A DNA stretch of 64,000 nucleotides from BACL11 sp945865535 (GCA_947502765.1 CANNBA010000006.1:1-64000), one strand, 5' to 3'. Positions 34,044 through 43,687 are shown, counted from the first letter of the stretch. The notes: generated by a model not told the origin, from the sequence alone. A program made the numbers and translations.

Positions 34044-35363
34044 CTACAAAGCTCTCACTGCTTTTTTGAATTGAAAACCTCTATCTTCATAATTTGCAAA
34101 CAAATCAAAACTTGCACAAGCAGGAGATAGCAATACCACCTCACCTTTATTTGCTAAACTAAACGACTGATTAACAGCCTCACTCATTGATGAGGCCTGC
34201 ACTATGGTATCTACTTTTCCTTGAAAAGATTTTATAATTTTCTGATTGTTCTGCCCTAAACAAATAATTGCTTTTACTTTATTTGTAACCATTTCATGCA
34301 ATTCGAAATAGTCATTCCCTTTATCGACCCCACCAACAATCCAAACTACATTCTTTTGCATGCTCTCTAGTGCAAACCAACAAGCATTTACATTTGTTGC
34401 TTTGGAATCGTTAATAAAATCAATACCGTGTACAGTAAGTACGTATTCTAATCTGTGTTCTACATTCTGGAAATCAAGCATTGATTGTCTGATAAGTACA
34501 TCTTTTACTTCAAAGACTCTAGCGGCCATTGCGGCAGCCATTGAATTAAACATGTTGTGTTTGCCTTGTAAGGCTAATTCTTGAATTGTCATAGTTTGAT
34601 TATTTAGTTTAATTATTAATTCGTTATTATTTAAATATCCTCCCTCCTTTTGTTCGTAGATTAATGAAATTGGAAGTTTTTTTGCTTTTGTTTGTATTGC
34701 ATTTACAAGTGAATCATCCGCATTATAAATCAGAAAATCAGTTGCCAATTGATTTTCAGTAATTCTGAATTTTGATGCTGTATAATTCCCTAACTTGTAA
34801 TCATATCTGTCTAGGTGATCAGGAGTTACATTTAAAATAATTGCAACATCACTTCTAAAATTTTGAATACTATCTAGCTGAAAACTACTCAGCTCCAAAA
34901 CGATATAATCATAATCTCTTTGGGCAATTGATAATGCAAATCCAACACCTACATTTCCTGCAACTAAAACATCATAACCTGCATTTTTAAGCACATGGCC
35001 TAAGAGTAAAGTGGTGGTGGTTTTTCCATTACTTCCTGTAATAGCAGCAATCTTTGCCTTTGTATATCTAAAAGCTAACTCCACCTCTGATATTACTGGA
35101 ATACTCTGAAATTTGAGCTTCTGAATTAACTCTACTTTATCGGCAATTCCAGGACTTTTAACGACCTCATCAGCATTTAAAATCTTATCTAAAGTATGTT
35201 TCCCTTCTTCCCAATCAATCTCATTATTTAAAAGGACTTTTTTATTATCATCCGTAATTTTTCCTTTATCAGAAACAAAAACATCAAAACCTTTTTTCTT
35301 TGCTAAAACAGCCGCACCTACACCACTGATTCCTGCTCCTAATACGACTATTCTTTTACTCAT
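34044..35363 (-). CDS. murD: UDP-N-acetylmuramoyl-L-alanine--D-glutamate ligase
   Basis: A 439-residue cytoplasmic ligase that adds D-Glu to UDP-MurNAc-L-Ala. It opens with a Rossmann motif VLGAGISGVGAAVLAKK, has the ATP loop AAITGSNGKTTTTLLLGHVL, then NVTPDHLDRY and the third-domain segment FINDSKATNVNACWFAL with VGGVDKGNDY. Length is typical. It overlaps mraY by one base and directly abuts ftsW. Confidence 0.97.
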   Translation of the reverse strand: MSKRIVVLGAGISGVGAAVLAKKKGFDVFVSDKGKITDDNKKVLLNNEIDWEEGKHTLDKILNADEVVKSPGIADKVELIQKLKFQSIPVISEVELAFRYTKAKIAAITGSNGKTTTTLLLGHVLKNAGYDVLVAGNVGVGFALSIAQRDYDYIVLELSSFQLDSIQNFRSDVAIILNVTPDHLDRYDYKLGNYTASKFRITENQLATDFLIYNADDSLVNAIQTKAKKLPISLIYEQKEGGYLNNNELIIKLNNQTMTIQELALQGKHNMFNSMAAAMAARVFEVKDVLIRQSMLDFQNVEHRLEYVLTVHGIDFINDSKATNVNACWFALESMQKNVVWIVGGVDKGNDYFELHEMVTNKVKAIICLGQNNQKIIKSFQGKVDTIVQASSMSEAVNQSFSLANKGEVVLLSPACASFDLFANYEDRGFQFKKAVRAL

Positions 35364-36577
35364 TATCTTAACTTAAGAGTTACCACAGTTATCACCGCAA
35401 GCATGATTCCAACAATCCAAAATCGGGTTACAATTTTACTTTCGTGCATTCCTAATTTTTGATAATGATGATGCAAAGGAGCCATCTTAAAAATCCGTTT
35501 TCCCTCACCAAATTTGTTTTTTGTGTATTTGAAATAGCCAACCTGCATGATTACTGATAAATTCTCCACTAAGAAAACCCCACACAATACAGGAATCAAT
35601 AATTCCTTTCTAATTAAAATAGCTACTACAGCAATAATTCCTCCTAATGCTAGTGAACCGGTATCACCCATAAAAACCTGAGCGGGATAAGAATTATACC
35701 ACATAAATCCAACACAGGCACCCACAAAAGCTGACATGTAAATCACCAATTCTCCTGTATCAGGGATATACATAATATTTAGATAATCAGCCGCAAAAAT
35801 ATTTCCAGACACATAGGCAAAGAGGGCTAAGGTTACCCCAATAATTGCGGAAATTCCTGTTGCTAGTCCATCAAGTCCATCAGTCATATTTGCCCCATTA
35901 CTTACAGCAGTAATAATCACCACTACTATTAGTATAAAAAGAATCCAGGAATACTCCTTCGCAGCATCTCCCATCCAAGAAGTTAAAGACTGATAATCAA
36001 ACTCATTATTCTTAAAAAAGGGAGTAGTAGTTTTATATGATTTTTGAGCTAAATTATCTGATTTAACAAGTTCGGTTTCTGAGGATAAACTCACCTCATC
36101 TTTTACAACAATATCCGTATGAAAAACCATTACTAAGCCAACAATTAAACTGATACCAACTTGTCCTAAAATTTTAAACTTCCCCGCTAAACCTGCTTTA
36201 TCTTTTTTAAAAACTTTTATATAGTCATCAATAAAACCAATAGCCCCCAACCACAGTGTTGAAATAAGCATTATCTGAGTATAAATGTTATCTAATTTGG
36301 CAAATAATAGGGTTGGAATTAAAATTGCTGAAAGGATAATAAGCCCTCCCATAGTTGGAGTTCCTTTTTTTGCTTCTTCTCCGCTAAGGCCAAGTGTTCT
36401 TATTTGCTCTCCAATTTGTTTTCTTTGAATCAATCTGATAATTTTTCCTCCAAAAACAAGAGAAACTAATAATGAAGTAATTACAGCCATTGCAGCACGA
36501 AAAGAAATATATTGAAACAATCCTGATCCAGGAAAATCGTAGGCACTGTGTAAATAATCGAATAAGTAGTATAACAT
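35363..36577 (-). CDS. mraY: Phospho-N-acetylmuramoyl-pentapeptide transferase
   Basis: A 404-residue polytopic enzyme that makes lipid I from UDP-MurNAc-pentapeptide and undecaprenyl phosphate. Signatures are KKGTPTMGGLIIL, GFIDDYIKV (catalytic Asp pair region), NMTDGLDGLATG, FMGDTGSLALGG and MAPLHHHYQKLG. It is longer than the roughly 360 residues of E. coli because of an insert (about 155-205) before the fifth helix, as is usual for Bacteroidota MraY. It overlaps both murE and murD by one base. Confidence 0.97.
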   Translation of the reverse strand: MLYYLFDYLHSAYDFPGSGLFQYISFRAAMAVITSLLVSLVFGGKIIRLIQRKQIGEQIRTLGLSGEEAKKGTPTMGGLIILSAILIPTLLFAKLDNIYTQIMLISTLWLGAIGFIDDYIKVFKKDKAGLAGKFKILGQVGISLIVGLVMVFHTDIVVKDEVSLSSETELVKSDNLAQKSYKTTTPFFKNNEFDYQSLTSWMGDAAKEYSWILFILIVVVIITAVSNGANMTDGLDGLATGISAIIGVTLALFAYVSGNIFAADYLNIMYIPDTGELVIYMSAFVGACVGFMWYNSYPAQVFMGDTGSLALGGIIAVVAILIRKELLIPVLCGVFLVENLSVIMQVGYFKYTKNKFGEGKRIFKMAPLHHHYQKLGMHESKIVTRFWIVGIMLAVITVVTLKLR

Positions 36578-38037
36578 TATTTTAAAATTATATTTAGTGA
36601 TTGTTTTAATTCCTCCATATCATCAAATGGGAATTTTTCACCATTTATTTCTTGATATTTTTCATGGCCTTTACCAGCAAGTAGAATGATATCATTTTCA
36701 TTAGCCAATTTTCCGGCTGTCATTATTGCTTGTCTCCTATCAGTAATGACAAGTACTTTTTTCTTTTGAACTGGAGATAGTCCAGCAATCATATCTTTAA
36801 TAATATCATCAGGATTTTCTGATCTTGGATTATCGGAAGTAATGATGACTTGTGTGCTCAAATTACAAGCAACCTGTGCCATTAGTGGACGCTTACTTTT
36901 ATCTCTATCACCTCCACATCCAACAATAGTAATTAAAGACTCCGAATTGGTTCTAATTGTATTTATAGTGCTAAGCACATTTTTTAAAGCATCATCAGTA
37001 TGTGCATAATCAACAATTCCTGTAATAGCATCTTCATTTCTGATAAACTGAAATCTACCTTCAGCTGCATTCAACATACTTAAAGCAGTGAGCACCTCAT
37101 AATCTTCAAAATCAAACTGTTTTGCAACAGCATACACTGCAAGGATATTATACGCATTAAAATCGCCAATTAGTTTTACCCAAACATCCACTTTATTGAT
37201 TTGCAAAAGCATTCCTTCAAACTGATTTTCTAAAACTTTACATCTATAGTTGGCCAATGATTTTAAAGCATAAGACAACTTCTTTGCTTTAGTCCCTTCA
37301 AGCATCTTACTACCATTTTTATCATCTTTATTTACCAGCGCAAAGGCATCTTTATTTAACGAATCAAAAAAAGATTTCTTTACATCACGATACTCAGAGA
37401 ATGTATGATGATAATCCAAATGATCTTGTGTGATATTTGTAAACACTCCTCCAGAAAAGTGTAAACCATTTACCCGCCCTTGGGTAAGAGCATGTGAGCT
37501 TACTTCCATAAAACAATAATCACAGCCTTTTTCAATCATTTCATGTAATAAATAATTAATTTGCAAAGGATCGGGTGTAGTGTGTGTAGAAGGAATTATT
37601 TTATCAAGTATTTTATTCTCAATTGTAGAAAGCATCCCCACTTTATTGTTAAGTAGTGTAAAAAGTTGATGTAATAAACTGACAATTGTAGTTTTACCAT
37701 TTGTACCCGTTACACCAACTAATTTAATTCTCTCTGAAGGATTGTTATAGAAATTGGCTGAAATTACACCTAATGCATTATAAGAATTCGCAACTTGGAC
37801 ATAAGTTATTTTATCATTTAATTGGGATGGTAGTTGCTCAACAATAATTGCAATTGCGCCTTCTTTTATAGTTTTTTGAATGTATTGGTGTCCATCTGAA
37901 ATTGTTCCTTTTATCGCAATAAATAATCCTTTTTTCTGAATTTTTCTTGAATCAAACTGAACATCAGAAATTTCAATATTAGTTGAACCAATTAGCTTTA
38001 AAATTTTTACTTTGTACAACAGGTCTTGTAATTTCAT
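36577..38037 (-). CDS. murE: UDP-MurNAc-L-Ala-D-Glu--2,6-diaminopimelate ligase
   Basis: A 486-residue cytoplasmic ligase. The ATP loop is GVTGTNGKTTIVSLLHQL, with YCFMEVSSHALTQGRV and NITQDHLDYHHT following. The substrate-specificity motif reads DNPR (TSDNPRSENPDD), which in this family marks use of meso-diaminopimelate, not lysine, so the peptidoglycan is predicted to be the DAP type. It overlaps ftsI and mraY by one base each. Confidence 0.97.
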   Translation of the reverse strand: MKLQDLLYKVKILKLIGSTNIEISDVQFDSRKIQKKGLFIAIKGTISDGHQYIQKTIKEGAIAIIVEQLPSQLNDKITYVQVANSYNALGVISANFYNNPSERIKLVGVTGTNGKTTIVSLLHQLFTLLNNKVGMLSTIENKILDKIIPSTHTTPDPLQINYLLHEMIEKGCDYCFMEVSSHALTQGRVNGLHFSGGVFTNITQDHLDYHHTFSEYRDVKKSFFDSLNKDAFALVNKDDKNGSKMLEGTKAKKLSYALKSLANYRCKVLENQFEGMLLQINKVDVWVKLIGDFNAYNILAVYAVAKQFDFEDYEVLTALSMLNAAEGRFQFIRNEDAITGIVDYAHTDDALKNVLSTINTIRTNSESLITIVGCGGDRDKSKRPLMAQVACNLSTQVIITSDNPRSENPDDIIKDMIAGLSPVQKKKVLVITDRRQAIMTAGKLANENDIILLAGKGHEKYQEINGEKFPFDDMEELKQSLNIILK

Positions 38038-40139
38038 TATGCTAATTCTAATTTAATTACACTTCCTTTTTTGAAATACTCTCCAATTTTAATAGATTGA
38101 TTCACAACACCTCCTGATCCAGTAACTTTTACCTGAATACCATAGCTTTCCAAAAGATACAGTGCATCTTTCAAATTTAATCCACTTAAATCTGGCATTA
38201 TGCCTCTTTGCAAATCCTTTTCAATTTTATTTACCAATAACTTAATCTCTTTTTCGGAGGTTTGCAAAGGCGTATAAGCTGCTTTGGTTTGCTTATTTGA
38301 AGCACTTAAATTCTTCAGCACCAGATTTGATTTTGCTAAATCCCCTTGTTTTATTTGTGGTAGTTTTATAACACTATCTAAACTAGCTATAGGATTTTGA
38401 ATATTCATCCCCATAGCGAAAACCTTATCTGCTAATTCTTTAAAAATAGGAGCGGCAACTGTACCGCCATAAATCTTTCCATTCTTTGGATTATTAATCA
38501 CAACTATGCAGGAATATTTTGGGTTATCGGCTGGGAAAAATCCTACAAAAGAAGCTTGATACGTCTTTCCTTCCCCTCCCTTTCTACCAGCATAATTAAG
38601 AACAGCTGTTCCTGTTTTGCCTCCAATCTGATATTTATCAGTATAAATATTTTTTGCCGTCCCTTCTTCAACAACTCCTATTAATAATGGCATAACTTTA
38701 TCAATCGTGCTTTGAGAACAAATAGAGGGATTAATCACTTCAGGAGATTTTTTAACTAATTCTCTTCCTTCTGAAACAATTGAAGTGGTAAAAATAGGCT
38801 TCATCATCTTACCTCTATTTGCAATTGCATTATAGAAAGTTAGTACATGCAAAGGAGTTAAAGCCATTTCATAACCTGTTGACATCCAAGGTAATGATAA
38901 TCCAGACCAACTATTTGAATTAGGGTCCGGCATTTTTAATCCAGCTGGATATGGCAACTCAAGCTCCAAAGGAGTGCTTAAGCCCATTTTATAAATTCTA
39001 TCAGTAAATTCAGAGGGATTCCCCTTGTAACTATTATTAATAATTGTTGAGATGCCCACATTTGATGAGATAATAAACGCTTTTTTTATAGATACTCTTC
39101 TCAAATTGTGAGGCGAGTCTACCATTACCTTATCATAATATGTTATTCTTCCTCCATGCAGATCAACTGAATCGGTCACTTCAAATTTTCCATCCTCTAA
39201 TCCAGCAATTACTGATGCCAACTTAAAAGTTGATCCAGGGGCAACATGCTCAGCCATAGCATAATTAAACCGCTCACTTACTCTATAAAGCGTATCATTT
39301 TGAAGTGTATCTTTTTTTAAATTTGCAATTACTTTTATTGCTCCTGTTGCAACCTCCATAAGCACAACACAACCCCATTCAGCATTTTGATTTATCAAAG
39401 TTCTTTCTAAAGATTTTTCAGCAACATCCTGCATATCAATATTTATAGTAGTTACTACATCCTTGCCTGGTTTTGGCATTTTATTACCCTTGGAATCTTG
39501 TGAGATCCAAATTCCTTGATCTATTTTTCTTTTAAGATGAGTGCCATCTATGCCTGATAAAATTAAATCATACGCTCTTTCAACTCCAACTGGATTTACT
39601 TCTCTATGCTCTCCAATTGTTCTGTGGGCTAATTCTCCAAAAGGAGTCTCTCTATTGGGTCTTTGCTCAGCAATTAAGCCTCCTTTATTCTGATCTAATT
39701 TAAGAATGGGAAGCCGCTTTAAGGCAAGTAACTCATTATGATTTACTCTTAACTTGAACCTTACATATCTATTCTTTTTTGATTTTTTTGATATCCGCAA
39801 AAACTGCTCGTACTCACTAGCAGTTTTATCTCCAAATAAATCAGAAAGCCCTTTTGAAAGTGCTACAATATCTCTTTCAAATAACTCATAGTCTATCACA
39901 CTCATATCAAGATAAACATTGTAAAGAGGCATTGATACTGCTAGTAAAGAGCCGTCATCAGCCAATATATTTCCTCTAGGAGCCTCTACATTAACAAACT
40001 TTGGCTGAGAGTTTGTATTAATTGGGATGTCAAATTGTTGAATTTTTACAATTTGCGCAATCAGCCCAAAGGAAATAAGCAGCAAAAATAGGTACAATCC
40101 TATTATTCTAAAATTATTATTTTTTGCTTTCTCTTTCAT
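38037..40139 (-). CDS. ftsI: Septal penicillin-binding protein transpeptidase FtsI (PBP3) with PASTA domain
   Basis: A 700-residue class B penicillin-binding protein that cross-links septal peptidoglycan. An N-terminal transmembrane helix (about 12-30) is followed by the pedestal domain (APRGNILADDGSLLAVS). The transpeptidase motifs are SxxK in APGSTFKLAS, SxN in ISSNVG, and KTG in GGKTGTAV. The C-terminus has one PASTA domain (MPDLSGLNLKDALYLLESYG, about 648-700). It overlaps ftsL and murE by one base each. The PASTA domain is usual for this group's FtsI but absent in E. coli. Confidence 0.96.
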   Translation of the reverse strand: MKEKAKNNNFRIIGLYLFLLLISFGLIAQIVKIQQFDIPINTNSQPKFVNVEAPRGNILADDGSLLAVSMPLYNVYLDMSVIDYELFERDIVALSKGLSDLFGDKTASEYEQFLRISKKSKKNRYVRFKLRVNHNELLALKRLPILKLDQNKGGLIAEQRPNRETPFGELAHRTIGEHREVNPVGVERAYDLILSGIDGTHLKRKIDQGIWISQDSKGNKMPKPGKDVVTTINIDMQDVAEKSLERTLINQNAEWGCVVLMEVATGAIKVIANLKKDTLQNDTLYRVSERFNYAMAEHVAPGSTFKLASVIAGLEDGKFEVTDSVDLHGGRITYYDKVMVDSPHNLRRVSIKKAFIISSNVGISTIINNSYKGNPSEFTDRIYKMGLSTPLELELPYPAGLKMPDPNSNSWSGLSLPWMSTGYEMALTPLHVLTFYNAIANRGKMMKPIFTTSIVSEGRELVKKSPEVINPSICSQSTIDKVMPLLIGVVEEGTAKNIYTDKYQIGGKTGTAVLNYAGRKGGEGKTYQASFVGFFPADNPKYSCIVVINNPKNGKIYGGTVAAPIFKELADKVFAMGMNIQNPIASLDSVIKLPQIKQGDLAKSNLVLKNLSASNKQTKAAYTPLQTSEKEIKLLVNKIEKDLQRGIMPDLSGLNLKDALYLLESYGIQVKVTGSGGVVNQSIKIGEYFKKGSVIKLELA

Positions 40140-40462
40140 TATTTTTCAATAATTTCAGCAGGAGTTAGAGCTGTTTTTAATCCTTGATCTTCAACCAAGA
40201 TCTCAATAACTGACCTTCTATACATACTCATTAATTCGGATTTTGTGGTAATGGAAGTCAGTCTTAAATCTGATATTTCTTTTTCTAGTGCAATAGATTT
40301 TTTTAGTAGTCCCTCAGCATTAAAAGAGGATCGAATATTTATCAAACCCAAAGCAACTATCATCAACAAAAAAGGAATTAATTTTGTGTTACTTTTTTCA
40401 GTAATAAATTCGCCCTTTAAAATAGAGCTAAGCGTATTTGAACTATCCTTTTTAGTTGTCAT
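40139..40462 (-). CDS. ftsL: FtsL-like cell division protein
   Basis: A 107-residue bitopic protein with one transmembrane helix (about 27-44) and a short periplasmic coiled coil (SIALEKEISDLRLTSITTKSELMSMYRR). The sequence is poorly conserved, but size, topology and position between rsmH and ftsI are those of FtsL. In Bacteroidota this gene is often annotated as an FtsL-like hypothetical protein. It overlaps rsmH by 11 bases and ftsI by one. Confidence 0.85.
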   Translation of the reverse strand: MTTKKDSSNTLSSILKGEFITEKSNTKLIPFLLMIVALGLINIRSSFNAEGLLKKSIALEKEISDLRLTSITTKSELMSMYRRSVIEILVEDQGLKTALTPAEIIEK

Positions 40463-41366
40463 TAATTTTTTCTGCTATCCTTAATTTTGCGCTTCTTGCT
40501 CTTGAATTTTCTTTAGTCTCAAGATCAGAAGCCACAATCACTTTGCTATTTATTTCTTTTAATTTTTTTATCGGATTACCAAAAAAATCTTGCTCCATTT
40601 TTCCTTCAAAATTTCCTTTTTTCATCAAATTTTTAACTAGCCGATCTTCTAATGAATGATAGGATAAAACCACTAATCTTCCCTCAAGATTTAACAATTC
40701 CTCAGCACTTAATAGCATTTCTTTAAGAGCTGCGATCTCATCATTAACTTCAATTCTTATGGCCTGAAAAACTCTTGCTAAAAACTGATTCCTAAACTTT
40801 TCTGGAGACAAATCACGAATTGCATCTATCAACTCAGTTGTAGTATTAATTCTAAAAATCTCTCTTGCAATTGCAATTTTATTAGCAATTCTTCTTGAAT
40901 TTCTTAACTCTCCATATTTAAAAAGCACATTGGCCAAATCTTCTTCCGAATAATCATTAATTACATCTTTTGCAGATAAATTAGAATTCATATTCATTCT
41001 CATATCAAGCTGACCATCAAACCTTGTAGAAAACCCTCTTTCAGCAACATCAAATTGATGAGAGGACACCCCTAAGTCTGCAAGCAAGCCATCAATTTTT
41101 ATTACTCCCTCCATTTTTAAAAAATTCTTGAGATGTCTAAAGTTTGCATTTATCAATTTAAAACTGGGTTGATTAATATCATTAGTCTTGGTACTATCAT
41201 CTTGATCAAAAGCAAATAATTTTCCCCCATTTAATTTACTCAAGATTGATTTTGAATGTCCACCGCCCCCAAAAGTGACATCAACATAAATTCCTTCTGG
41301 CTTAATTTTCAGCCCCTGTATACATTCGTTTAATAATACCGGATTATGATAGACCATCAGATCCAT
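40452..41366 (-). CDS. rsmH: 16S rRNA (cytosine(1402)-N(4))-methyltransferase
   Basis: A 304-residue SAM-dependent methyltransferase (MraW). YHNPVLLNECIQGL and VDVTFGGGGHSKSIL form the SAM-binding core. GLLADLGVSSHQFDVAERGFSTRFDGQLDMRMN and RVFQAIRIEVNDEI are family-specific. It overlaps mraZ by 23 bases with the first ATG (41366); a second in-frame ATG at 41357, three residues on and immediately before VYHNPV, is also possible and would shorten the overlap to 14. Confidence 0.96.
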   Translation of the reverse strand: MDLMVYHNPVLLNECIQGLKIKPEGIYVDVTFGGGGHSKSILSKLNGGKLFAFDQDDSTKTNDINQPSFKLINANFRHLKNFLKMEGVIKIDGLLADLGVSSHQFDVAERGFSTRFDGQLDMRMNMNSNLSAKDVINDYSEEDLANVLFKYGELRNSRRIANKIAIAREIFRINTTTELIDAIRDLSPEKFRNQFLARVFQAIRIEVNDEIAALKEMLLSAEELLNLEGRLVVLSYHSLEDRLVKNLMKKGNFEGKMEQDFFGNPIKKLKEINSKVIVASDLETKENSRARSAKLRIAEKINDN

Positions 41367-41820
41367 TTACAGCTTGATTCCCCATCACATCTTCAGCTAG
41401 ACTTCCAAAATCTTTTAATGTTTCAGAAACAGATGATTCATATCTAGTCTTGTCCCAAATCTCAATCATATTCACTGATGATGAAAGCACAATCTCTTTT
41501 TCCAAACCAGCAAACGCTAATAAATCTTTTGGTATAAGAAATCTTCCTGAACCATCCACCTCAACAACTTTCAATCCCGCCATGTAAGATCTGATAAAAT
41601 CGTTGTTCTTTTTCACAAAACGATTCAGTTTATTTACCTGTCCAACAACCTGATTCCACTCAATCATAGGATGAATCTCCAAGCACTGGTTAAATACCGA
41701 TCGCTTTATCACAAAGCCTTCATGAATTACTTTCTGCAACTGCTTTTTAAGTGCATTAGGAAACATAACTCGCCCTTTAGCATCTGCTTTGCATTCGTAT
41801 GTTCCTATAATGTTAATCAC
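41344..41820 (-). CDS. mraZ: Transcriptional regulator / division cluster protein MraZ
   Basis: A 158-residue protein with two SpoVT/AbrB-like halves; MraZ forms rings and represses its own dcw operon in other bacteria. The first half has IGTYECKADAKGRVMFPNALKKQL and the second VVEVDGSGRFLIPKDLLAFAGLEKEIVL, with the repeated DxxGR(F/V)xxP motif of the family. The start codon is GTG (41818-41820). The next upstream codons offer no ATG, and the N-terminus MINIIGTYECKAD matches the family. Three GTGGGG repeats lie 41-66 bases upstream. Confidence 0.95.
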   Translation of the reverse strand: MINIIGTYECKADAKGRVMFPNALKKQLQKVIHEGFVIKRSVFNQCLEIHPMIEWNQVVGQVNKLNRFVKKNNDFIRSYMAGLKVVEVDGSGRFLIPKDLLAFAGLEKEIVLSSSVNMIEIWDKTRYESSVSETLKDFGSLAEDVMGNQAVNGSDGLS

Positions 41821-41860
41821 TATGTTTTGTTTTAAATCTGGGTGCTAATATACGAATAAA

Positions 41861-41886
41861 CCCCACTTTTCCCCACTCTACCCCAC
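41861..41886 (-). promoter_or_regulatory. MraZ operator: three GTGGGG repeats with 10-base spacing
   Basis: On the mraZ strand GTGGGG occurs at 41881-41886, 41871-41876 and 41861-41866, exactly 10 bases apart, each preceded by A-rich bases (AAAGTGGGG, AGAGTGGGG, AAAGTGGGG). A fourth, weaker GTGGG lies at 41903-41907. Known MraZ-binding repeats are tandem GTGGG/TGGG direct repeats at about this spacing. A -7-like TATATTAG sits at 41845-41852, which puts the repeats over the -33 region, a layout suited to repression. Confidence 0.8.
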
Positions 41887-41931
41887 TTTGTTAATAACTT
41901 TACCCACATAATTCCATTTATACGCTATTGA

Positions 41932-41962
41932 TTTTGGCCGTTGACATTAATAAATATTTTCG
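41932..41962 (+). promoter_or_regulatory. Putative promoter of the hydrolase-engB pair
   Basis: TTTTG (41932-41936) is followed after 18 bases by TATTTTCG (41955-41962), one mismatch from TAnnTTTG. Transcription would start near 41969, about 25 bases before the ATG of the alpha/beta hydrolase. Confidence 0.45.
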
Positions 41963-41993
41963 TTTCTTTGTAATCTAAAATCTACAACTACCT

Positions 41994-42746
41994 ATGATTA
42001 AAAAAGAAGGAAAGTTTAAATGGCTAGAAGAAGGTACAGGTGGGAAGCCAATAATTTTACTTCATGGTTTAATGGGAGGCATTGATAATTTTGGGGAAAT
42101 GGTTGATTTCATTTCAGCTGAGTACAAGGTTTATGGACTTGACTTAAAACTTTTTGAAGGACGCTTACTAAAAGTTTCCGTCACATCCTTAAGCGATTAC
42201 CTACATAAGTTTATGAGGCATCTTAATCTTAAAAGCGCTGTCTTAATAGGAAATTCTATGGGAGGGCATATTGGGTTGATTTTCGCAAAAGAACATCCAG
42301 AAATGGTTGATGGCCTTATTCTAACGGGTAGTTCTGGACTTTATGAAAGCGCTATGGGCGACTCTTTTCCTAGAAGAGGAGATAAAGACTACATCCGAAA
42401 AAAAACTGAAGAAGTATTTTATGATCCAAAAGTAGCTACTGATGAGCTAGTAGATAGTGTTTTTGAAATTGCAACAAATAGAATCTCTACCCTTAAATTA
42501 TTAGCTTATGCCAAATCTGCAATAAGACATAATATGGCTGAGGACTTGCCTAATTTGACAATGCCAGTATGTTTAATTTGGGGAGCAGAAGACAAGGTAA
42601 CTCCACCACACGTTGCTGAGGCATTTCATAAATTATTACCAAACTCTGAGCTAAATTGGATTTCTTTATGCGGACATGCCCCTATGTGGGAACACCCAAA
42701 AAGATTTAGTGAAATTGTACTTCATTTTCTGAAAAACAAATTCTAG
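41994..42746 (+). CDS. Alpha/beta hydrolase
   Basis: A 250-residue cytoplasmic hydrolase of unknown substrate. It has the oxyanion-region HGLMGG near residue 24, the nucleophile elbow GNSMGG (Ser near 96), a catalytic-Asp region CLIWGAEDKVTPP and a final His in CGHAPMWEHP. These four elements give a complete Ser-Asp-His triad. It is divergent from mraZ across a 173-base gap and is followed after 7 bases by engB, with which it is probably co-transcribed. The position next to dcw and engB is common in Flavobacteriales but does not reveal the substrate. Confidence 0.88.
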   Translation: MIKKEGKFKWLEEGTGGKPIILLHGLMGGIDNFGEMVDFISAEYKVYGLDLKLFEGRLLKVSVTSLSDYLHKFMRHLNLKSAVLIGNSMGGHIGLIFAKEHPEMVDGLILTGSSGLYESAMGDSFPRRGDKDYIRKKTEEVFYDPKVATDELVDSVFEIATNRISTLKLLAYAKSAIRHNMAEDLPNLTMPVCLIWGAEDKVTPPHVAEAFHKLLPNSELNWISLCGHAPMWEHPKRFSEIVLHFLKNKF

Positions 42747-42753
42747 AAAATTT

Positions 42754-43368
42754 ATGACAATTAAAACTGCAGAATTTGTAATTAGCAATACTGATTACAA
42801 AAGATGTCCGTCACCACAAATGGCTGAATATGCTTTTATTGGCAGGTCGAATGTTGGAAAATCATCTTTAATAAATGCTTTGGTTAACAACAAAAACTTA
42901 GCCAAAACATCAGCAAGACCTGGAAAAACACAATTAATAAATCATTTTTTAATAAATAAAACATGGTACTTGGTTGACTTGCCAGGATACGGATTTGCGA
43001 AAATATCTAAAGAAAAAAGAGCTGAATTTCATGATATGATAAGCGAATATTTATTAAATAGAACAAACCTTATGTGTCTTTTTGTTTTGATAGACAGCCG
43101 TCATAATCCACAAGCAATTGATCAAGAATTCATCCAATGGCTTGCTGAAAACGAAATTCCTTTTGTGCTGGTTTTTACAAAAACAGATAAACTAGGAAAA
43201 ACTGTACTTTTGAAAAATATTGAGGAGTATAAATTAGAACTGCTAAAACAGTGGGAGGAACTTCCTAAGATATTTATCACCTCAGCAGAAAAGAAAACAG
43301 GACTAAGTGAAATTACAACATATATTGAGCAACTGAATCCTCAGTTTAAAGAAATAACTACCCCTTAA
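42754..43368 (+). CDS. engB: Ribosome biogenesis GTP-binding protein EngB (YsxC/YihA)
   Basis: A 204-residue TRAFAC-class GTPase needed for large-subunit assembly. The G motifs are G1 GRSNVGKSS, G2 region TSARPGKTQ, G3 DLPGYGFAK, G4 TKTDK and G5 TSAEKKTG. Length is typical. Its 3' end overlaps the convergent gldC by 11 bases, so the two transcripts must run into each other; I see no hairpin there. Confidence 0.96.
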   Translation: MTIKTAEFVISNTDYKRCPSPQMAEYAFIGRSNVGKSSLINALVNNKNLAKTSARPGKTQLINHFLINKTWYLVDLPGYGFAKISKEKRAEFHDMISEYLLNRTNLMCLFVLIDSRHNPQAIDQEFIQWLAENEIPFVLVFTKTDKLGKTVLLKNIEEYKLELLKQWEELPKIFITSAEKKTGLSEITTYIEQLNPQFKEITTP

Positions 43369-43681
43369 TCTTTGTTTCCTGGGCAAAAAACTCACAATAA
43401 TCTCTTAAAGCACCTGCAAGCTTATCCTGTCCTGTGGCTTTTTCCAAAGAAGTAGCCATGGCTATCATTGTTTGATGATACATAATAAACATCTCATGTA
43501 TAGGCATATCTTTTGTCCATAAATCAATTCGTAAAGTTTCTTTTGTTTTTGCTGCCCAAGCCGATATCATTAACGCTTTAATATTACCCTCATTTGCAAC
43601 GCCATCACTTGCATCCATTTTGATGTTTACTGGTAAGTGATTTTCATCCAACTCAACTTCAAATTTTAAGCTCTTTTTCAT
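43358..43681 (-). CDS. gldC: Gliding motility protein GldC
   Basis: A 107-residue cytoplasmic protein recognised as GldC from its LKFEVELDENHLPVNIKMDASDG start and the WTKDMPIHEMFIMYHQTMIAMATSLEKATG core. Its biochemical role is not known; in Flavobacterium johnsoniae it contributes to efficient gliding. It lies 6 bases after gldB, the same pairing as in that species. Its stop lies inside the end of the convergent engB. Confidence 0.92.
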   Translation of the reverse strand: MKKSLKFEVELDENHLPVNIKMDASDGVANEGNIKALMISAWAAKTKETLRIDLWTKDMPIHEMFIMYHQTMIAMATSLEKATGQDKLAGALRDYCEFFAQETKIKG

Positions 43682-43687
43682 TATTTT

